Assembly: GCF_000307105.1 (NCBI RefSeq)
Contig: NC_018645.1
Location: 5,032,001-5,096,000 of the forward strand
Length of the DNA: 64,000 nucleotides
DNA from: Desulfobacula toluolica Tol2
Lineage (GTDB): Bacteria; Desulfobacterota; Desulfobacteria; Desulfobacterales; Desulfobacteraceae
Reading direction: 5' to 3'
Shown: positions 15,845 through 23,194 of the stretch, in pieces
How the letters are laid out: every line of letters starts with the position of its first letter
Numbering within the stretch: the stretch's first letter is position 1
Translations under genes and position numbers: made by a program
Notes under the pieces: model-generated
What the model saw: the letters and a program-made list of their open reading frames with translations, nothing else
Database searches by the model: none
What the model was told of the DNA's origin: nothing

Positions 15845-16513
15845 ATGTTTTTTTTAAATGCATTAGAACACAAACTTGACTCAAAGGGAGTTATCACCTT
15901 ACGGTCATTGAAAGATGGTGTAGAAACCAACACAAACTATGCACAAATAGCAGCAGGACTGCATTGGCCTGAAAAGGGTTCCCCTGGGTTCTGCGTGATC
16001 CTGGGGGAGTTGCTCAGCCGAGAGAAAGGACTGGCCAGAAAGCCGATAAGAGGTCAACTACAGATTCTTGCAGAATCCGAATATCAAATTGCATTACCAG
16101 CGATGTTTTCCAAGATAGGAGACGAAATTGGACTCTTCGGATGCACTGACATCTACTGTGATGACAGATCAACAGGACGGCGGGAATTTGCCGAAGCTTT
16201 TTGGGACTTCCGTCATAAAAATGAAAGTTTAAGAGGGAGATTGCAGTTTGCACCTTTTGCCGACAATTTTCCCGTGGGATTCCATGAGGTCCAACACCAA
16301 ATCACGACGGGCCGACTGAAAATACCAGCGGGTTCAATTTGTTATGAACAACTTCAAAAGATCCGTTTTGATGACCTGGGAGATTCAGAAGTACATTTGA
16401 GATTTTATGCTTTGGATGCTCTCAGGTTCGCAGCGGGGGCAATGGTGAATCGCACTCCCAAGCCGTATCAGAAAAAAAGCAAACGCCGCCGACTGTCGGG
16501 TATGGTGATTTGA
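15845..16513 (+). CDS. Hypothetical protein downstream of terminase, 222 aa
   Basis: The ATG at 15845 follows AGAGAGGTATTAA, 12 bases after the terminase stop, so the two are likely cotranscribed. I do not recognise a family with certainty. The middle part (FGCTDIYCDDRSTGRREFAE) and the C-terminal FYALDALRFAAGAMV resemble the acidic strands and closing ALDALRYA-type motif of terminase nuclease domains, so it may be a stand-alone RNase H-fold nuclease-like partner. The C-terminus is strongly basic (KKSKRRRLSG). A structure-based search would decide. Confidence 0.6.
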   Translation: MFFLNALEHKLDSKGVITLRSLKDGVETNTNYAQIAAGLHWPEKGSPGFCVILGELLSREKGLARKPIRGQLQILAESEYQIALPAMFSKIGDEIGLFGCTDIYCDDRSTGRREFAEAFWDFRHKNESLRGRLQFAPFADNFPVGFHEVQHQITTGRLKIPAGSICYEQLQKIRFDDLGDSEVHLRFYALDALRFAAGAMVNRTPKPYQKKSKRRRLSGMVI

Positions 16514-16655
16514 GAGACCAACGTCAATGGAATAAGGAGTTTGTGGGGACAGCTGAAATTTCGGAAACGCCAGAGCCCCACTACTTCCTCCGGCAAGAAG
16601 GAACAAGTCGTTCAGCATAAAAAGAGAGAAACGTCATGTTCAGGATGTGAATAAT

Positions 16656-16688
16656 TGTAGTTACACAACTTCAAACAAAATAACTACA
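16656..16688. repeat. Inverted repeat upstream of the J-domain gene
   Basis: TGTAGTTA and TAACTACA separated by 17 bases. A related palindrome with the same GTAGTTA(C/T)ACAA...TAACTAC pattern follows the gene at 17500-17530. The two could be operators, terminators or the ends of a small mobile cassette. Confidence 0.6.
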
Positions 16689-16705
16689 GAAAGGAAATCA
16701 AAGCC

Positions 16706-17503
16706 GTGTACGCATCGGTCACATTATCAAAAACAAAAAAGCCACGGTGGTTCAAAAAAGAATCTCCCGCTTTTAAAAATCCCAAAATCATTCGCGGTAA
16801 GATATTAAGCTGGAGAATTAATGAAGCGGGGGAAAAAGTTGATAAGACCCTGAGAGATCCATATATCAAAGGTGAGGAGATCATCCGCACGAAATTGCCA
16901 TCATATGTAATCAAAATCGGAGAATCTTATCGACAGGATGGCAAGGTTAAAAGCCGACAGAAACACATTTACACATTCGATGAATGGACCGTGATCGATG
17001 AGATGTTAAGATGCCAGGACCATGGATGGGAATATGCCCCAGGTAGATACATTGATGGATACGATTTTGATAATGATGTCCGGAAGGTTTTCCCTGATGC
17101 TGACCTCAATGCCGTTTGAGATATCGTTCAGGAAAAATTAAAGCCCCTTGAAGATCGAGTCCTTGCAGAGTTTAAAAAAACCGAAGAATACCAATGGTGG
17201 AAAAAAACTCTGAGATTAAAACAAAAGCTCAAGGCGGAAAAAGCCGAGGCAAAAGCCCGGGCAGAAAAAGAAAAACGCCAATATGAAGAACAGGCCCGGC
17301 AGTGGCAACAGCAATACCGCCAGCAGACATTTACAGATAGGAGCGCATCTTCGGGATCAATTTCACTATCCCAGGAAGAAGCCCGAGTCATTGACACCTG
17401 TTACCGGGCAATGGCGGCACAGCTTCATCCAGACAAAGGCGGTGACCCCGAGGATATGAAAATTTTGAATGGTTTGAAAGATAAAATTCGGAATATGGCG
17501 TAG
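16706..17503 (+). pseudogene. J-domain protein gene with an in-frame TGA
   Basis: A GTG-initiated frame (AGGA ten bases upstream) encodes 137 residues to TGA at 17117-17119. The same frame then continues without any start codon for another 127 codons to TAG 17501-17503. The second half is clearly coding: a Lys/Glu/Ala coiled coil (about 155-200) and a C-terminal J-domain segment with the HPDKGGD hallmark. The natural product would be about 265 residues, with a C-terminal DnaJ-like domain recruiting Hsp70. The TGA most likely inactivates it. No selenocysteine insertion hairpin is evident right after the TGA. Inverted repeats flank the gene on both sides. Confidence 0.75.
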
Positions 17504-17530
17504 TTATACAATCCTGTTTTAAATAACTAC
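17500..17530. repeat. Inverted repeat downstream of the J-domain gene
   Basis: GTAGTTAT and ATAACTAC with a 15-base loop, beginning at the stop codon of the broken J-domain gene. It is related to the palindrome at 16656-16688. Confidence 0.6.
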
Positions 17531-17827
17531 ATGCACAGAATAGATTTCATGGTTTGGATAAAAAAATGCATATCAATAAAGAACCGGTTTCAGGACTCCT
17601 GGGCCATGACCATGAGGACAGCGAGCACCAAGCTCCAACTGAAACCAGTTCTATCGTTTACAGCACTTGAGAAGAGGGCTCCAATTGCCCAAAGTGAGAG
17701 GTGCTATAAACAACTTATTTGCTTTGGGAAGGGGCGCGACCTCCATTCCAGCAATGAAACCCCTAATGCAGTCTCGGGCCAAAGTGATTTTGAAAGAAAT
17801 ATAACAAATTAATCTGATTCAGTCAAT
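17531..17827. other. Stretch with only short overlapping frames
   Basis: A 93-codon ATG frame (17531-17812) is present but lacks a ribosome binding site and has atypical composition. A different frame gives a more protein-like fragment at about 17700-17808 (VRGAINNLFALGRGATSIPA). This could be a decayed gene; I call no intact CDS. Confidence 0.4.
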
Positions 17828-17952
17828 AAAACTGCAAACCTAAGGATTCTTATCTATTTACGGGATTGGGTTTTGGTGGTATGGGATATTCAGCTTTCCC
17901 TTACGATAGGATTTTTTTGTAATATCAAGAAAAATTGATTTGTCGATAAGTG
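17828..17952 (+). repeat. Cargo-leader repeat, copy 1
   Basis: It aligns over about 125 bases with 21767-21893, sharing AAAACTGCAAA, ACCTATTTACGG-like, GTGGTATGG, GTAATATCA and GATAAGTG blocks in the same order. It aligns partly with 26931-27010. Each copy lies immediately upstream of an AT-rich cargo unit and in the same orientation. Confidence 0.75.
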
Positions 17953-17976
17953 TTTAGATTTCAGAAAGGAAAACAA

Positions 17977-18564
17977 ATGACCGTCTTTCACCAACAAACA
18001 GCCGTTTTCAGATTCTTGAAAATAGCAGAAATGTGGGGGCAAGAAACAAAAACAGATATGTGGACAATTGCTCGAATCATGTCTATTGGAACTCAGCCAC
18101 TCCCAAATGAAAATCCATTGATCATAAATCATATCTCAATGCTTGATGCTGCAGGTAATCATGAACCAAAAGGTGGCTTTCAAAATCCGAATTTGAGTAA
18201 CGCATTAAATACTCTAATCAATGATGCTCCTGATCACCCCATGCAAATAATTATTAATGGTCTACACGACACATGTATTTCAAAAGAATGTTTTAGACTT
18301 TGGTGCGTTGGAAAATATCCCTTACCGCATTTCTGGTTCACCAAAGAAGAAAGAACTACTTTTTGTGAGGCAGAAAAAGTTCAAATTGAGCGTTTAGGTA
18401 AATTATCCTTAGAAGAATTACAAAAAGAAACAGAAGAAATGAGTGTATTCGAATGTAAGCCAACATTCCACGGAGTCAGCGTAGATTTAAAAAAAATGTA
18501 CAAAAATTTTATAAACAAAATCAAGACCCCATCTTCCAAGCATCCACCAGCAAAAGGAACATGA
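17977..18564 (+). CDS. Cargo protein of unknown function, 195 aa (gene A of HEPN-like pair)
   Basis: ATG 17977 follows AAAGGAAAACAA; a GTG at 17950 in frame lies inside the repeat and is less likely. The product is soluble, with no signal peptide or membrane segment and no motif that I recognise. Notable segments are IMSIGTQPLPNENPLIINHI and a central FWFTKEERTTFCEAEKVQIE. It is separated by only six bases from the HEPN-like gene, so the two form a two-gene unit behind cargo-leader repeat 1. Composition is AT-rich relative to terminase and primase genes. A toxin/antitoxin or two-component defence role is an inference from the pairing. Confidence 0.65.
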   Translation: MTVFHQQTAVFRFLKIAEMWGQETKTDMWTIARIMSIGTQPLPNENPLIINHISMLDAAGNHEPKGGFQNPNLSNALNTLINDAPDHPMQIIINGLHDTCISKECFRLWCVGKYPLPHFWFTKEERTTFCEAEKVQIERLGKLSLEELQKETEEMSVFECKPTFHGVSVDLKKMYKNFINKIKTPSSKHPPAKGT

Positions 18565-18570
18565 AACGTT

Positions 18571-19281
18571 ATGAATAAATATCACGGTCACATATGGGGT
18601 GATCTTCCTGATGATTTTCCAACATTAGATCTTGAGAAAGCATATCGAAATTGTATTGATATGATTGGTGAAGAACACCCTTCACGTAGATTAATGGGCA
18701 TGGGTTTGAGTGGGGCTGCTTATCGATTCCGTATGCTATCCGAACAGGATCATATGTTCACAACATCCTTTAATAACGTTGGAGGCGGCCCTCCCATTGA
18801 TGATTATTATCAGCAAGAGACTTCTTTATTTGTGTTTTTTATAGCAGGTCTATCTTGTCTTGAATCATTTTTTTTCGCAATGCATGCAATGGCGTCTTAT
18901 TACAAACCAGAAGTTTTTGGTCTTGAAGAAAATCAACTTAGGAATGTGAAGCCGAAAGCTGTTGTTAAATGTTTCAAAAAAAAATGGCCGGGCTCTAATC
19001 TTACTTTAGCAATGAATAAATTAGTGGAATCAAACGAATTCGATGAATGGCAGACACTCCGTAATATTCTATCGCATAGAGTTGTAATACCTCGACAAAT
19101 CACTATCAACGTGCGTGAGCAATCAAATAATGTTATTTGGCAAACAGGCATGGCTGGGCCTGAATTTGGTGATATTCAACTAAATCAATTAACCACTACC
19201 ACAAGGCGCAAATGGTTAGCTGATCAACTCATGGAACTGGTCAAATCTTTCAGTCTGTTCATAAATAACCAGAGTGTTTAA
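18571..19281 (+). CDS. Cargo protein with HEPN-like RxxxxH motif, 236 aa (gene B of pair)
   Basis: The start ATG is six bases past the previous stop. The protein is mainly alpha-helical. A hydrophobic helix FVFFIAGLSCLESFFFAMHA (about 90-110) precedes a basic helix. EWQTLRNILSHRVV has Arg164 and His169 spaced as R-x4-H with a polar residue after Arg, the signature of HEPN ribonucleases and of HEPN toxins in abortive-infection and MNT/HEPN systems. The motif falls at the start of a late helix, as in real HEPN folds. The upstream partner does not carry an obvious nucleotidyltransferase motif (no GSxxxG...DxD), so this is not a standard HEPN/MNT pair. Confidence 0.6.
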   Translation: MNKYHGHIWGDLPDDFPTLDLEKAYRNCIDMIGEEHPSRRLMGMGLSGAAYRFRMLSEQDHMFTTSFNNVGGGPPIDDYYQQETSLFVFFIAGLSCLESFFFAMHAMASYYKPEVFGLEENQLRNVKPKAVVKCFKKKWPGSNLTLAMNKLVESNEFDEWQTLRNILSHRVVIPRQITINVREQSNNVIWQTGMAGPEFGDIQLNQLTTTTRRKWLADQLMELVKSFSLFINNQSV

Positions 19282-19349
19282 GTCATAATTACAAATTCTT
19301 AATAAGACAAGATGCCCATGAAACATCTAATTCTGAATTATGAGGCAGT

Positions 19350-19649
19350 ATGATAAGATCAGTATTGCGGCAAATAAAAAACGCCTGGTACTGGCAGTTG
19401 ATGACCTGGGAAGCCCAAGCAGCGAACAAAGGAAATCCCCCCACAAGATCCCGGTGCCTGACCCTCTGGATAGAAAACCAGGAAGCGGCAAAAAGAAAGG
19501 TCACAGCCCTATCAAAAACAGATCCCCCGACACCTTGGTACAATGAAGATACTGGTCGGTTTTATTGGGATACACGAGATCACAAAGGAACGGCAATGTT
19601 GTTTGTGGTTGATCAGCAAAAAAAAACGTCACCGCTGGATATCTGCTGA
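19350..19649 (+). CDS. Hypothetical element protein, 99 aa
   Basis: ATG 19350 is preceded by GAGGCAGT. The product is Trp-rich (WYWQLMTWEAQ, TPWYNEDTGRFYWDTRD) with a C-terminal DHKGTAMLFVVDQQ strand. The composition looks like a real small phage protein, but two other frames overlap it and I recognise no family. It lies between the HEPN-like pair and the core genes ending in HU/AcrVA2-like. Confidence 0.4.
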   Translation: MIRSVLRQIKNAWYWQLMTWEAQAANKGNPPTRSRCLTLWIENQEAAKRKVTALSKTDPPTPWYNEDTGRFYWDTRDHKGTAMLFVVDQQKKTSPLDIC

Positions 19650-19675
19650 ATAAAATTCCTGTAAAGGATTGATAC

Positions 19676-20179
19676 ATGGACACAATGACAGGCTAAGAAT
19701 ACCGATACCAGGCAAAGAAAAGAGCGCAACGGTTCAGGAAAGAACAAGAACGCCAGGAATACAAATCCATATCTATTTTCATATCAGCAGAACTCCAGGC
19801 TGAACTTGCCCGGCTGAATCATGAACAGGGTTTCAACCGGCAGGAAGCCATGGAACATATCTTTAAAGTTTATCAAGAGACTGTTACATGTAACGCCACA
19901 AGAACGGAACAGCCTGGAGTGGAATATAACCCACAGACAGATGAATTTACAAATCTGACAAAACCGGATAAACCAGTTGAAACGGACCGGTCCATATTGG
20001 ATCTTTCAAAAATTGACCCTCAGAATATGACCATTAAAGACCGTGACAAGATTGTATTCCAACTGTATGATGCATACCCGGAGAAAGGACAGGCCCAGGA
20101 ACGAATTGATTTGTTGAATGGGACAGGCATTCTCTTGAATGGTCAGCCTTGGACAATAAAAAATATTCAGAGCAATTGA
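19676..20179 (+). pseudogene. Hypothetical element gene with a stop at codon 7
   Basis: ATG 19676 has an excellent ribosome binding site (AAAGGA, seven bases upstream), but the frame meets TAA at 19694-19696 after six codons. The same frame then runs open to 20179 with clear coding character (AKKRAQRFRKEQERQEYKSI, then ELQAELARLNHEQGFNRQEA). The first ATG after the stop is at 19850, which would remove most of this conserved-looking region. I read it as an early nonsense mutation in a protein of about 167 residues. A six-codon leader peptide is a less likely alternative. No function is recognisable. Confidence 0.6.
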
Positions 20180-20204
20180 ACCTTGCAAGGAAGAGGATGA
20201 AGAA

Positions 20205-20309
20205 ATGAAACAGCTATTATTTTTGATATTGATTTTGCTTATGATGCTATCTTGTTCAGGGTGTGGGATACCTGATTTGCCCGGTCCTATTGGAATTCCA
20301 GGATTGTAG
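20205..20309 (+). CDS. Very small predicted lipoprotein, 34 aa
   Basis: ATG 20205 follows GAGGATGAAGA. The product is a hydrophobic signal peptide (MKQLLFLILILLMML) with a lipobox-like SCSGC, then a Pro/Gly-rich tail (IPDLPGPIGIPGL). Tiny Pro-rich lipoproteins occur in phages (for example outer-membrane spanins), but this one is shorter than Rz1 and no inner-membrane partner is seen. Function unassigned. Confidence 0.5.
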   Translation: MKQLLFLILILLMMLSCSGCGIPDLPGPIGIPGL

Positions 20310-20418
20310 TTTCACCATGTCCAGGTCAAGTATCAATTCAAATCCCATCCTTGACAACAGCCCGACAAATAAAATAAATTCAGTGGCTTTTGGATAACTC
20401 AAACGGGAGGGGAATGGC

Positions 20419-20712
20419 ATGGCACTAACCAAAACAGAATTGACTGAACGGCTTGCAGAAAGAACAATGCTGGACAACAAGGCAGCGCATGAAGCATTGG
20501 AAAATATCCTGGAAATCATGAAAGTCACTCTTGAATCCGGGGAAGATGTCATGATAAGCGGTTTTGGTAAATTCTGTGTCAATGAAAAGAAAGCCCGGAA
20601 AGGCCGTAACCCTGCCACGGGCAGCAGTATGACATTGCCGAAGCGTCGGGTGGTTACTTTTAAGTGTGCCGGGAAGCTGCGGGACCGGATCAATGGAGCG
20701 GAACAATGCTGA
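20419..20712 (+). CDS. HU/IHF family DNA-binding protein
   Basis: Encodes 97 residues after GGGAGGGG. It shows the complete HU/IHF fold signature: TKTELTERLAE helices, VMISGFGKF and the beta-arm GRNPATGSSMTLPKRRVVTF with the Pro that intercalates DNA. The spacing resembles IHF-alpha. HU/IHF proteins bend DNA and assist tyrosine-recombinase integration, replication initiation and packaging. The gene overlaps the next gene by seven bases (ATGCTGA), so they are translationally coupled. Confidence 0.93.
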   Translation: MALTKTELTERLAERTMLDNKAAHEALENILEIMKVTLESGEDVMISGFGKFCVNEKKARKGRNPATGSSMTLPKRRVVTFKCAGKLRDRINGAEQC

Positions 20713-21692
20713 TACCGGAACAACTCAATAAAACCTATATGACAGCATACCCTAATGCGGCGGATCAGGCTCTAATGTTCCGGGAAATGAAAACCACCGG
20801 TGAGCAGACATGGCCAGATTGGTGTTACCTGCCGGTTGCGGCTGCTTCTGCCATTGTGGTTGATGAAATTGAAAAGCGTGGCGTTGATATGGCCCAAGCT
20901 GCTTCGGATATCGGAAATCTTGCGGCAATACTGGCATGGATGCCGACAAAAAGCGTATATCGGTTTGATCCGGATCTCCTAAAAAGTCTTTGGGATGTCA
21001 CCCTTGATAAAGATATTCCGGTTGATGTCCTCTTCAATCTGCCGTCATGGTGCTGTTATATTGATCTTGAGGGATTTGCACCAGCAGACCGGATGAAACT
21101 ACACGGCTTCTTTGTGTACCTGGAGAGTGATGCCAATTCAGGAGGCCGGGAGATTAGACTCACGTTTGCCCGCCCTGGGGATGACGGTTCGGGGATTATG
21201 ACACTACCATTTCACATTGATGACCAAACCAAAATAGGTGACATGCTTCAAAGCACACTTGATTTTTCAAATCCGTACCTGCCCAATGAACTCAAGGACC
21301 TTAAAAATTTTCAAGTTGACCAGGCTGATGCTGCCGAATTGTATAGTTCGTATTTTTCACTTGTGCTGTATTTATGTTCAGCCGACAGGGATATTATCCA
21401 GACATCAAAAGTCAGAAAGGTTAAGAAGTCTAAAAATCCGAAGAAAAAAAAGCGCCAGTTGCCTGTGGAGTATAGAGTCGGATCTGCAATCGGCGGAGCA
21501 ATCAGGAGAGCAAGAGGCAGCAGCCAGGGTACCGGAGAAGGTACCAAGAAATCACCTCATATCCGCAAGGCACATTACCACACATACTGGACCGGAAAGG
21601 GCCGGAAAAAGCCCGTGGTCAAATTCATTGCGCCGGTTCCTGTCAACATTGGGGATGAACCTGTGGTGCCTATTGTGCGGCGGGTTAAATGA
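20706..21692 (+). CDS. AcrVA2-family anti-CRISPR homologue
   Basis: Encodes 328 residues from ATG 20706, overlapping the HU stop. Several blocks match my recollection of Moraxella AcrVA2, in the same order: FNLPSWCCYIDLEG (AcrVA2: LNLPDWCVYVDI), SLVLYLCSADRDI (LLWLCVAEPDI), VEYRVGSAIGGAIRR (IYQIGERLGSEVRR), and SPHIRKAHYHTYWTGKG followed by VVKFIAPVPVN (RPHIRRGHWHGYWQGTG and VRWQPAVFVN). AcrVA2 lowers Cas12a by acting on its mRNA during translation. Homologues are widespread on mobile elements in hosts without Cas12a, so this protein may have another target. A C-terminal Lys-rich loop (KKSKNPKKKKR) precedes the conserved tail. Confidence 0.82.
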   Translation: MLIPEQLNKTYMTAYPNAADQALMFREMKTTGEQTWPDWCYLPVAAASAIVVDEIEKRGVDMAQAASDIGNLAAILAWMPTKSVYRFDPDLLKSLWDVTLDKDIPVDVLFNLPSWCCYIDLEGFAPADRMKLHGFFVYLESDANSGGREIRLTFARPGDDGSGIMTLPFHIDDQTKIGDMLQSTLDFSNPYLPNELKDLKNFQVDQADAAELYSSYFSLVLYLCSADRDIIQTSKVRKVKKSKNPKKKKRQLPVEYRVGSAIGGAIRRARGSSQGTGEGTKKSPHIRKAHYHTYWTGKGRKKPVVKFIAPVPVNIGDEPVVPIVRRVK

Positions 21693-21766
21693 CGGGCTTG
21701 AGATTAAATAGCAGGTAGGATTACGATTACCCATTGAAAAATATTCAATGCAATCTCCAGAGCAAA

Positions 21767-21893
21767 AAAACTGCAAAATTAAGGGTTTTTACCTATTTAC
21801 GGACTTTGGATTGAGTGGTATGGAGTATATTTGATTTTTCTCGATAGTAGGCTTTTTCAAGTAATATCAGGGAAATTGACTTATTGATAAGTG
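21767..21893 (+). repeat. Cargo-leader repeat, copy 2
   Basis: Best copy of the family, about 127 bases, aligned with 17828-17952 over its whole length and with 26931-27010 in its first half. It lies between the AcrVA2-like gene and the next cargo pair. Confidence 0.75.
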
Positions 21894-21933
21894 GTTGGCT
21901 TCACAATAATACAAAGATAGAAAGGAGAAAATT

Positions 21934-22203
21934 TTGCCAGAACAAGATTTTATAAAAGCTATTTACGCATTAGCTGAAAAATTTAAAAAAGCACCTTTGA
22001 CCCCTGATGAAAAAGCTAAGATTCTTAAAATTTTTAATTCTAAGAAAGGGTCAGCTTTTGAACGGGCAAAGGAGTCTATCAACGAGGCTATCGGTCATCA
22101 AATTATACTTAAACGTACCCAGGCCTCTGTTGATGATGCCGAAAGGTTACTAAATGATTTACAGTTAGCAGCAAGGAAATGGCAAAAAAGTAAAGGGAAA
22201 TAA
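21934..22203 (+). CDS. Small helical cargo protein, 89 aa
   Basis: TTG start with AGGAG seven bases upstream. The product is highly charged and helical (AEKFKKAPLTPDEKAKILKI, then DDAERLLNDLQLAARKWQKS) with no membrane segment. It is nine bases from the membrane protein gene downstream, suggesting a two-gene unit behind cargo-leader repeat 2. I do not recognise the family. Confidence 0.6.
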   Translation: MPEQDFIKAIYALAEKFKKAPLTPDEKAKILKIFNSKKGSAFERAKESINEAIGHQIILKRTQASVDDAERLLNDLQLAARKWQKSKGK

Positions 22204-22212
22204 CGCTTCTAT

Positions 22213-22899
22213 ATGAATGAAATTAAAAAAAAGATCTCAGAGAAGTTAATTGAATTCATAGACAAAAATTCTTTCTGGGACATTACAATATATTCATCTA
22301 TTTTCGTGTTATTTTGTATGGGATCAGGGGCTTTTATATTCTGGCTTTGGAAACGTCACAAAATAAAGGCAGAAACAAATAAACTACTCAAGGAAACTGA
22401 AAAGCTTTCTCTCGAACTAGTTGAAAAAAAATTATCTTTCATAAAAGAAATAAAACCATATAAAGAAAATTACAGAAAATATTTCGAGTTGCTAAACCTA
22501 TCATTAAGATCAACAACAGAGTCAGTAGCGAACCAGAACATTCAAGAACTTGATGAGAATAGGGAAGAAACGATAAGAATTTTTTGCAGTGATCTTATGC
22601 CTTCTTTCGTTGATTACAGCGAGGTTGCGATGTCGATTAACGATAAAGCGGAAAATAAATTTTTCTTTATCAATGAAGTTTTTCCGTTTCTTCAACTTGC
22701 CATCAAATTTATTAAAACCGTAAACATTAATTTTATACTTGAGACGGTTCAAAAAACTAAAATGGGTATCCGTAGAGAAACTCTAATATCTTTGTATCAT
22801 ATAGTGGAACCAAACTTGAGTGTTTGGTGGTTAACGCACCAATATAAATACAGAAAAACAAAAAATGAACTGCAAAAAGCCCAACAAATAAAGGATTAG
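22213..22899 (+). CDS. Membrane-anchored cargo protein of unknown function, 228 aa
   Basis: One transmembrane helix near the N-terminus (IYSSIFVLFCMGSGAFIFWL, about 30-49) is followed by a basic stop-transfer stretch, a Lys/Glu coiled coil (about 55-85) and a helical soluble domain. With a short N-terminal tail the long C-terminal domain probably faces the cytoplasm. The gene is very AT-rich and paired with the small helical protein upstream. Single-TM plus coiled-coil proteins are common membrane effectors of phage defence, but nothing here proves that role. Confidence 0.65.
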   Translation: MNEIKKKISEKLIEFIDKNSFWDITIYSSIFVLFCMGSGAFIFWLWKRHKIKAETNKLLKETEKLSLELVEKKLSFIKEIKPYKENYRKYFELLNLSLRSTTESVANQNIQELDENREETIRIFCSDLMPSFVDYSEVAMSINDKAENKFFFINEVFPFLQLAIKFIKTVNINFILETVQKTKMGIRRETLISLYHIVEPNLSVWWLTHQYKYRKTKNELQKAQQIKD

Positions 22900-22934
22900 T
22901 AACCGTGCCGAGGCACGAGGCTCGGTACTAATCC
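22893..22934 (+). terminator. Strong hairpin at the end of cargo unit 2
   Basis: GGATTAGTA and TACTAATCC form the base, with CCG/CGG and GCC/GGC pairs inside. The stem includes the stop codon of the membrane-protein gene and has no T-run. It ends five bases before the IS91-like left end. Confidence 0.55.
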
Positions 22935-23194
22935 TATGGTTCAAGAAGCCGCGGATCAATAGGGGGAAAGGTTAACGATTTGCTGGATGTGTTTATGACA
23001 AGATGTGATTAAAATATCAAAAGATGGCCTTTATCCTGATGTAAAAATCAAAATTCAGGTCGTTTTCAGCCCTTAAAACCCAGGTCAAAAATTAAAATAC
23101 CGTCAATTTGGCGTACGGATACTGAAGCATGTCGATAGTCATTTATCAGGCTGTTTTTAAAGTCGAGCAACACCGGGTAGTCAGTTTTGTGAAG

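Noticed and set aside
17117-17119. TGA as a selenocysteine codon in the J-domain gene
   Set aside because: No hairpin resembling a bacterial selenocysteine insertion element is apparent just downstream and the family has no known selenoprotein; a nonsense mutation is simpler.
17531-17812. 93-codon frame following the J-domain pseudogene
   Set aside because: No ribosome binding site; another frame is more protein-like over part of it, so at best a decayed gene.
20256-20723. 155-codon minus-strand frame opposite the HU gene
   Set aside because: Shadow of the HU/IHF gene; no ribosome binding site or motif.
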